Assembly (NCBI GenBank): GCA_900555785.1
Contig: USMO01000082.1
Location: forward strand, 1-7,344
Source of the DNA: an uncultured Eubacteriales bacterium
GTDB taxonomy: Bacteria > Bacillota > Clostridia > Oscillospirales > CAG-272
Length of the DNA stretch: 7,344 bases
Direction of reading: 5' to 3'
In this document: positions 5,313 through 7,344 of the stretch, piece by piece
Position numbering within the stretch: position 1 is the stretch's first letter
Layout: the number at the start of each line of letters is the position of its first letter
The notes under the pieces: generated by a model
Seen by the model: only the letters and a program-made list of their open reading frames with translations
Told to the model about the DNA's origin: nothing
Database searches by the model: none
Translations under genes and position numbers: made by a program

Positions 5313-7344
5313 ATGGCAAAGATTGAGACCAAAAACATCAGAAACATCGCCTTGCTTGGGCATGGCGGCAGCGGAAAGACCTCTCTTGCAGAGGCGATGC
5401 TCTACTTGACTGGCGAGACCGACCGGCTCGGCACGGTGACCGCCGGAAACACCGTTTGCGATTACGACCCGGAAGAGGTTGCAAGAAAGATCTCGATTTC
5501 GGCAACGCTCGCGCCGATGATGTGGAAGGACATCAAAATCAATGTCATTGATACCCCCGGTTATCTCGATTTTGCGGGCGAGGTCGTGCAGGCGCTCCGC
5601 GTTGCGGACAGTGCGATTATCGTGGTGGACGGCAAAGCCGGAATCGAGGTCGGAACCGAGCTTGCCTGGGATTATGCAACCGCATCCGGGCTGCCGCATG
5701 CCTTCTTTATCAACAAATTTGATGACAATGAGGCGCGTTTCGGGCGGGTGCTGGATGCGCTTCACGATACCTTCGGAAAGAACGTCTGCCCGCTGACCAT
5801 TCCGATGGTGCGCGGCGGCGAGGTGGTTGGCACAATCGACCTGATCGACCAGACGGCGCACGTCTTCGATGCCAACGGCAGGCACAGTGTGGAAATGATT
5901 CCGGATGAATCGAAAGAAGCGGCTGCGAAGTATCGCGACATGCTGATGGAAGCCGTTGCAAGCACCAACGAAGACCTGATGATGAAATATTTCGAGGGCG
6001 AGGAGATCACCCACATGGAGGCGGTCAACGCGGTCCACGAGGGCATCATTCACGGCGAGATTGTGCCGGTCTTCTGCGGCGCGGCAACCAAGCTCTGGGG
6101 TGTTTGGACGATGCTGGATAAGATTACCGAATCCTTCCCGCGCCACACGGCGAAAAAGCAGGAGCAGCTGGAGGACGGCAGCCGAATTGATATTGTGCCG
6201 GAGGGTGAGCCTGCGATTTTCGTCTTCAAGACGGTTGCGGACCCGTTTGTCGGCAAGATGTCGTTCTTCAAGGTGATGAACGGCAGCGTGCGGCGCGATA
6301 TGACCCTGCGCAACAACACCACAGGCGACAACGAAAAGCTGGCGCACATCTACACGATTCGCGGCAAGAAGCAGACCGAGGTCGAAGAGCTTGCCTGCGG
6401 CGACATCGGAATGGTTGCCAAGCTGAACAATACGAACACGAACGACACGCTGACCTGGAACAAGGCGTTTGCCTATCGCAAGATCGTTTTCCCGAAGCCC
6501 TACTATGTCAAGGGCATGACCCCCGCCTCCAAGGGGGACGAGGGCAAGATCTCCCAGAGCATTGCGAAAATGGTCGAAGAGGACTACACGCTGCGCTTTG
6601 AGAACGATCCCGAGACCAAGCAGCTGCTGATTTACGGTTTGGGCGAAGTGCATCTGGCGGTGCTGGCGGCGCGGCTCAAGAGCCGGTTCGGTCTGAACAT
6701 CAAATACGACACGCCGAAAATCGCTTACCGCGAGAAGATTACGAAATCCGTTGACGTTGAGGGCAAGCACAAGAAGCAGAACGGCGGCTCCGGTCAGTAC
6801 GGACACGTGAAGATGCGGTTTGCACCCGGCGATGCCGAGGGCTTGACCTTCACGGTCTCGGTTGTTGGCGGTACGGTTCCGAAAAACTTCTACCCGGCTG
6901 TGGAGAAGGGCATTCAGGACGCGATGCAGAAGGGCGTTGCCGGGTTCCCGATGACGCACCTGGCGGCAGACCTTTACGACGGCTCCTATCACGCGGTCGA
7001 TTCGGATGAACTTTCCTTCAAGACCGCTGCATCTCTCGCTTACAGAAAGATGCTGGAACTGGCTGCTCCCGTGATTCTGGAGCCGGTCGGTGACCTGCAG
7101 GTGACGGTACCGGACGGCTTGGTCGGCGATGTGATGGGCGACCTCAACAAGCGCCGCGGCAGCGTGATGGGCATGGAGCCCGCCGCGCACAAGGGCTACA
7201 CCACCATTCAGGCAACGGCTCCGAAGGTCGAACTGCTCGATTACCCGATCACGCTTCGCGCGATGACCCAGGGGCGCGGTTCCTTCGATTTCACCGTCAC
7301 CGGCTACGACACCGTCCCCGCCAACCTCGCCGCCAAGATCATAG
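5313..7344 (+). CDS. EF-G-like translational GTPase (EF-G2-type paralogue), 3' end outside window
   Basis: 677 codons are present and the frame is open to the window edge; probably only about 10-20 residues are missing. The G domain has GHGGSGKT (P-loop, 16-23), a modified switch I (ARKISISAT, 57-65), DTPGYLDF (80-87) and NKFD (134-137). It is followed by EF-G-type domains: GEPAIFVFKT (domain II), IYGLGEVHLAVL (domain III), GGSGQYGHV (491-499, domain IV) and EPVGDLQVTVPDGLVGDVMGDLNKRRG (domain V). The P-loop GHGGSGKT and the Tyr in DTPGY are the marks of the EF-G-like subfamily (as in Thermus EF-G-2), not of canonical EF-G (AHIDAGKT, DTPGHVDF). It probably acts on the ribosome in translocation or a stress-related variant of it; its real role is uncertain. 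It is not a TetM-type protection protein by these motifs. The ATG at 5313 has AAAAGG (ending 5304) 8 bases upstream, and its own promoter lies at 5194-5222. Confidence 0.93.
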   Translation, partial: MAKIETKNIRNIALLGHGGSGKTSLAEAMLYLTGETDRLGTVTAGNTVCDYDPEEVARKISISATLAPMMWKDIKINVIDTPGYLDFAGEVVQALRVADSAIIVVDGKAGIEVGTELAWDYATASGLPHAFFINKFDDNEARFGRVLDALHDTFGKNVCPLTIPMVRGGEVVGTIDLIDQTAHVFDANGRHSVEMIPDESKEAAAKYRDMLMEAVASTNEDLMMKYFEGEEITHMEAVNAVHEGIIHGEIVPVFCGAATKLWGVWTMLDKITESFPRHTAKKQEQLEDGSRIDIVPEGEPAIFVFKTVADPFVGKMSFFKVMNGSVRRDMTLRNNTTGDNEKLAHIYTIRGKKQTEVEELACGDIGMVAKLNNTNTNDTLTWNKAFAYRKIVFPKPYYVKGMTPASKGDEGKISQSIAKMVEEDYTLRFENDPETKQLLIYGLGEVHLAVLAARLKSRFGLNIKYDTPKIAYREKITKSVDVEGKHKKQNGGSGQYGHVKMRFAPGDAEGLTFTVSVVGGTVPKNFYPAVEKGIQDAMQKGVAGFPMTHLAADLYDGSYHAVDSDELSFKTAASLAYRKMLELAAPVILEPVGDLQVTVPDGLVGDVMGDLNKRRGSVMGMEPAAHKGYTTIQATAPKVELLDYPITLRAMTQGRGSFDFTVTGYDTVPANLAAKII

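Noticed and set aside
5169..7190. 673-codon open frame on the - strand covering the EF-G-like gene
   Set aside because: It is antisense to a clear translational GTPase, has low-complexity composition and no motif. The equal length with the frame opposite metG is a coincidence.

Overview
The window looks like a stretch of chromosome from a high-GC member of the Clostridia (Firmicutes), most likely in the Ruminococcaceae/Oscillospiraceae range. This is inferred from protein style (the MetRS N-terminus, the divergent GpsA, the EF-G-like paralogue), strong Shine-Dalgarno sites, sigma-A type promoters with extended -10 boxes, and G+C-rich genes with AT-rich promoters. Every convincing gene lies on the + strand. 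No rRNA, tRNA, CRISPR array, phage gene or transposase gene is visible.

Layout. Bases 1-112 are the 3' end of a phosphofructokinase-type gene, closed by an intrinsic terminator (130-163). A strong promoter (272-300) then starts a unit of a five-helix membrane protein of unknown function (331-1092) and metG (1089-3047), which overlap by ATGA. A 266-bp gap follows, almost filled by a 225-bp imperfect fold-back element (3063-3287) with 33-36 bp terminal inverted repeats and several nested hairpins. Next come gpsA (3314-4297) and tatD (4299-5132), one base apart. A second strong promoter (5194-5222), with a palindrome between its -35 and -10 boxes, drives an EF-G-like translational GTPase (5313 to the window end, lacking only its last residues).

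How the genes relate. The content is mostly housekeeping: tRNA-Met charging (MetG), glycerol-3-phosphate supply for phospholipids (GpsA), a metal-dependent nuclease (TatD), and a ribosome-associated GTPase paralogue. A metG-tatD neighbourhood is familiar from Firmicutes (metS-yabD in Bacillus subtilis); here gpsA and the fold-back element lie between the two.

I found no convincing evidence of a new multi-gene system. The items most worth a second look are the fold-back element with its branched left arm, the EF-G paralogue that lacks the usual catalytic His and P-loop Asp, the dyad inside its promoter, and the uncharacterised membrane protein coupled to metG.
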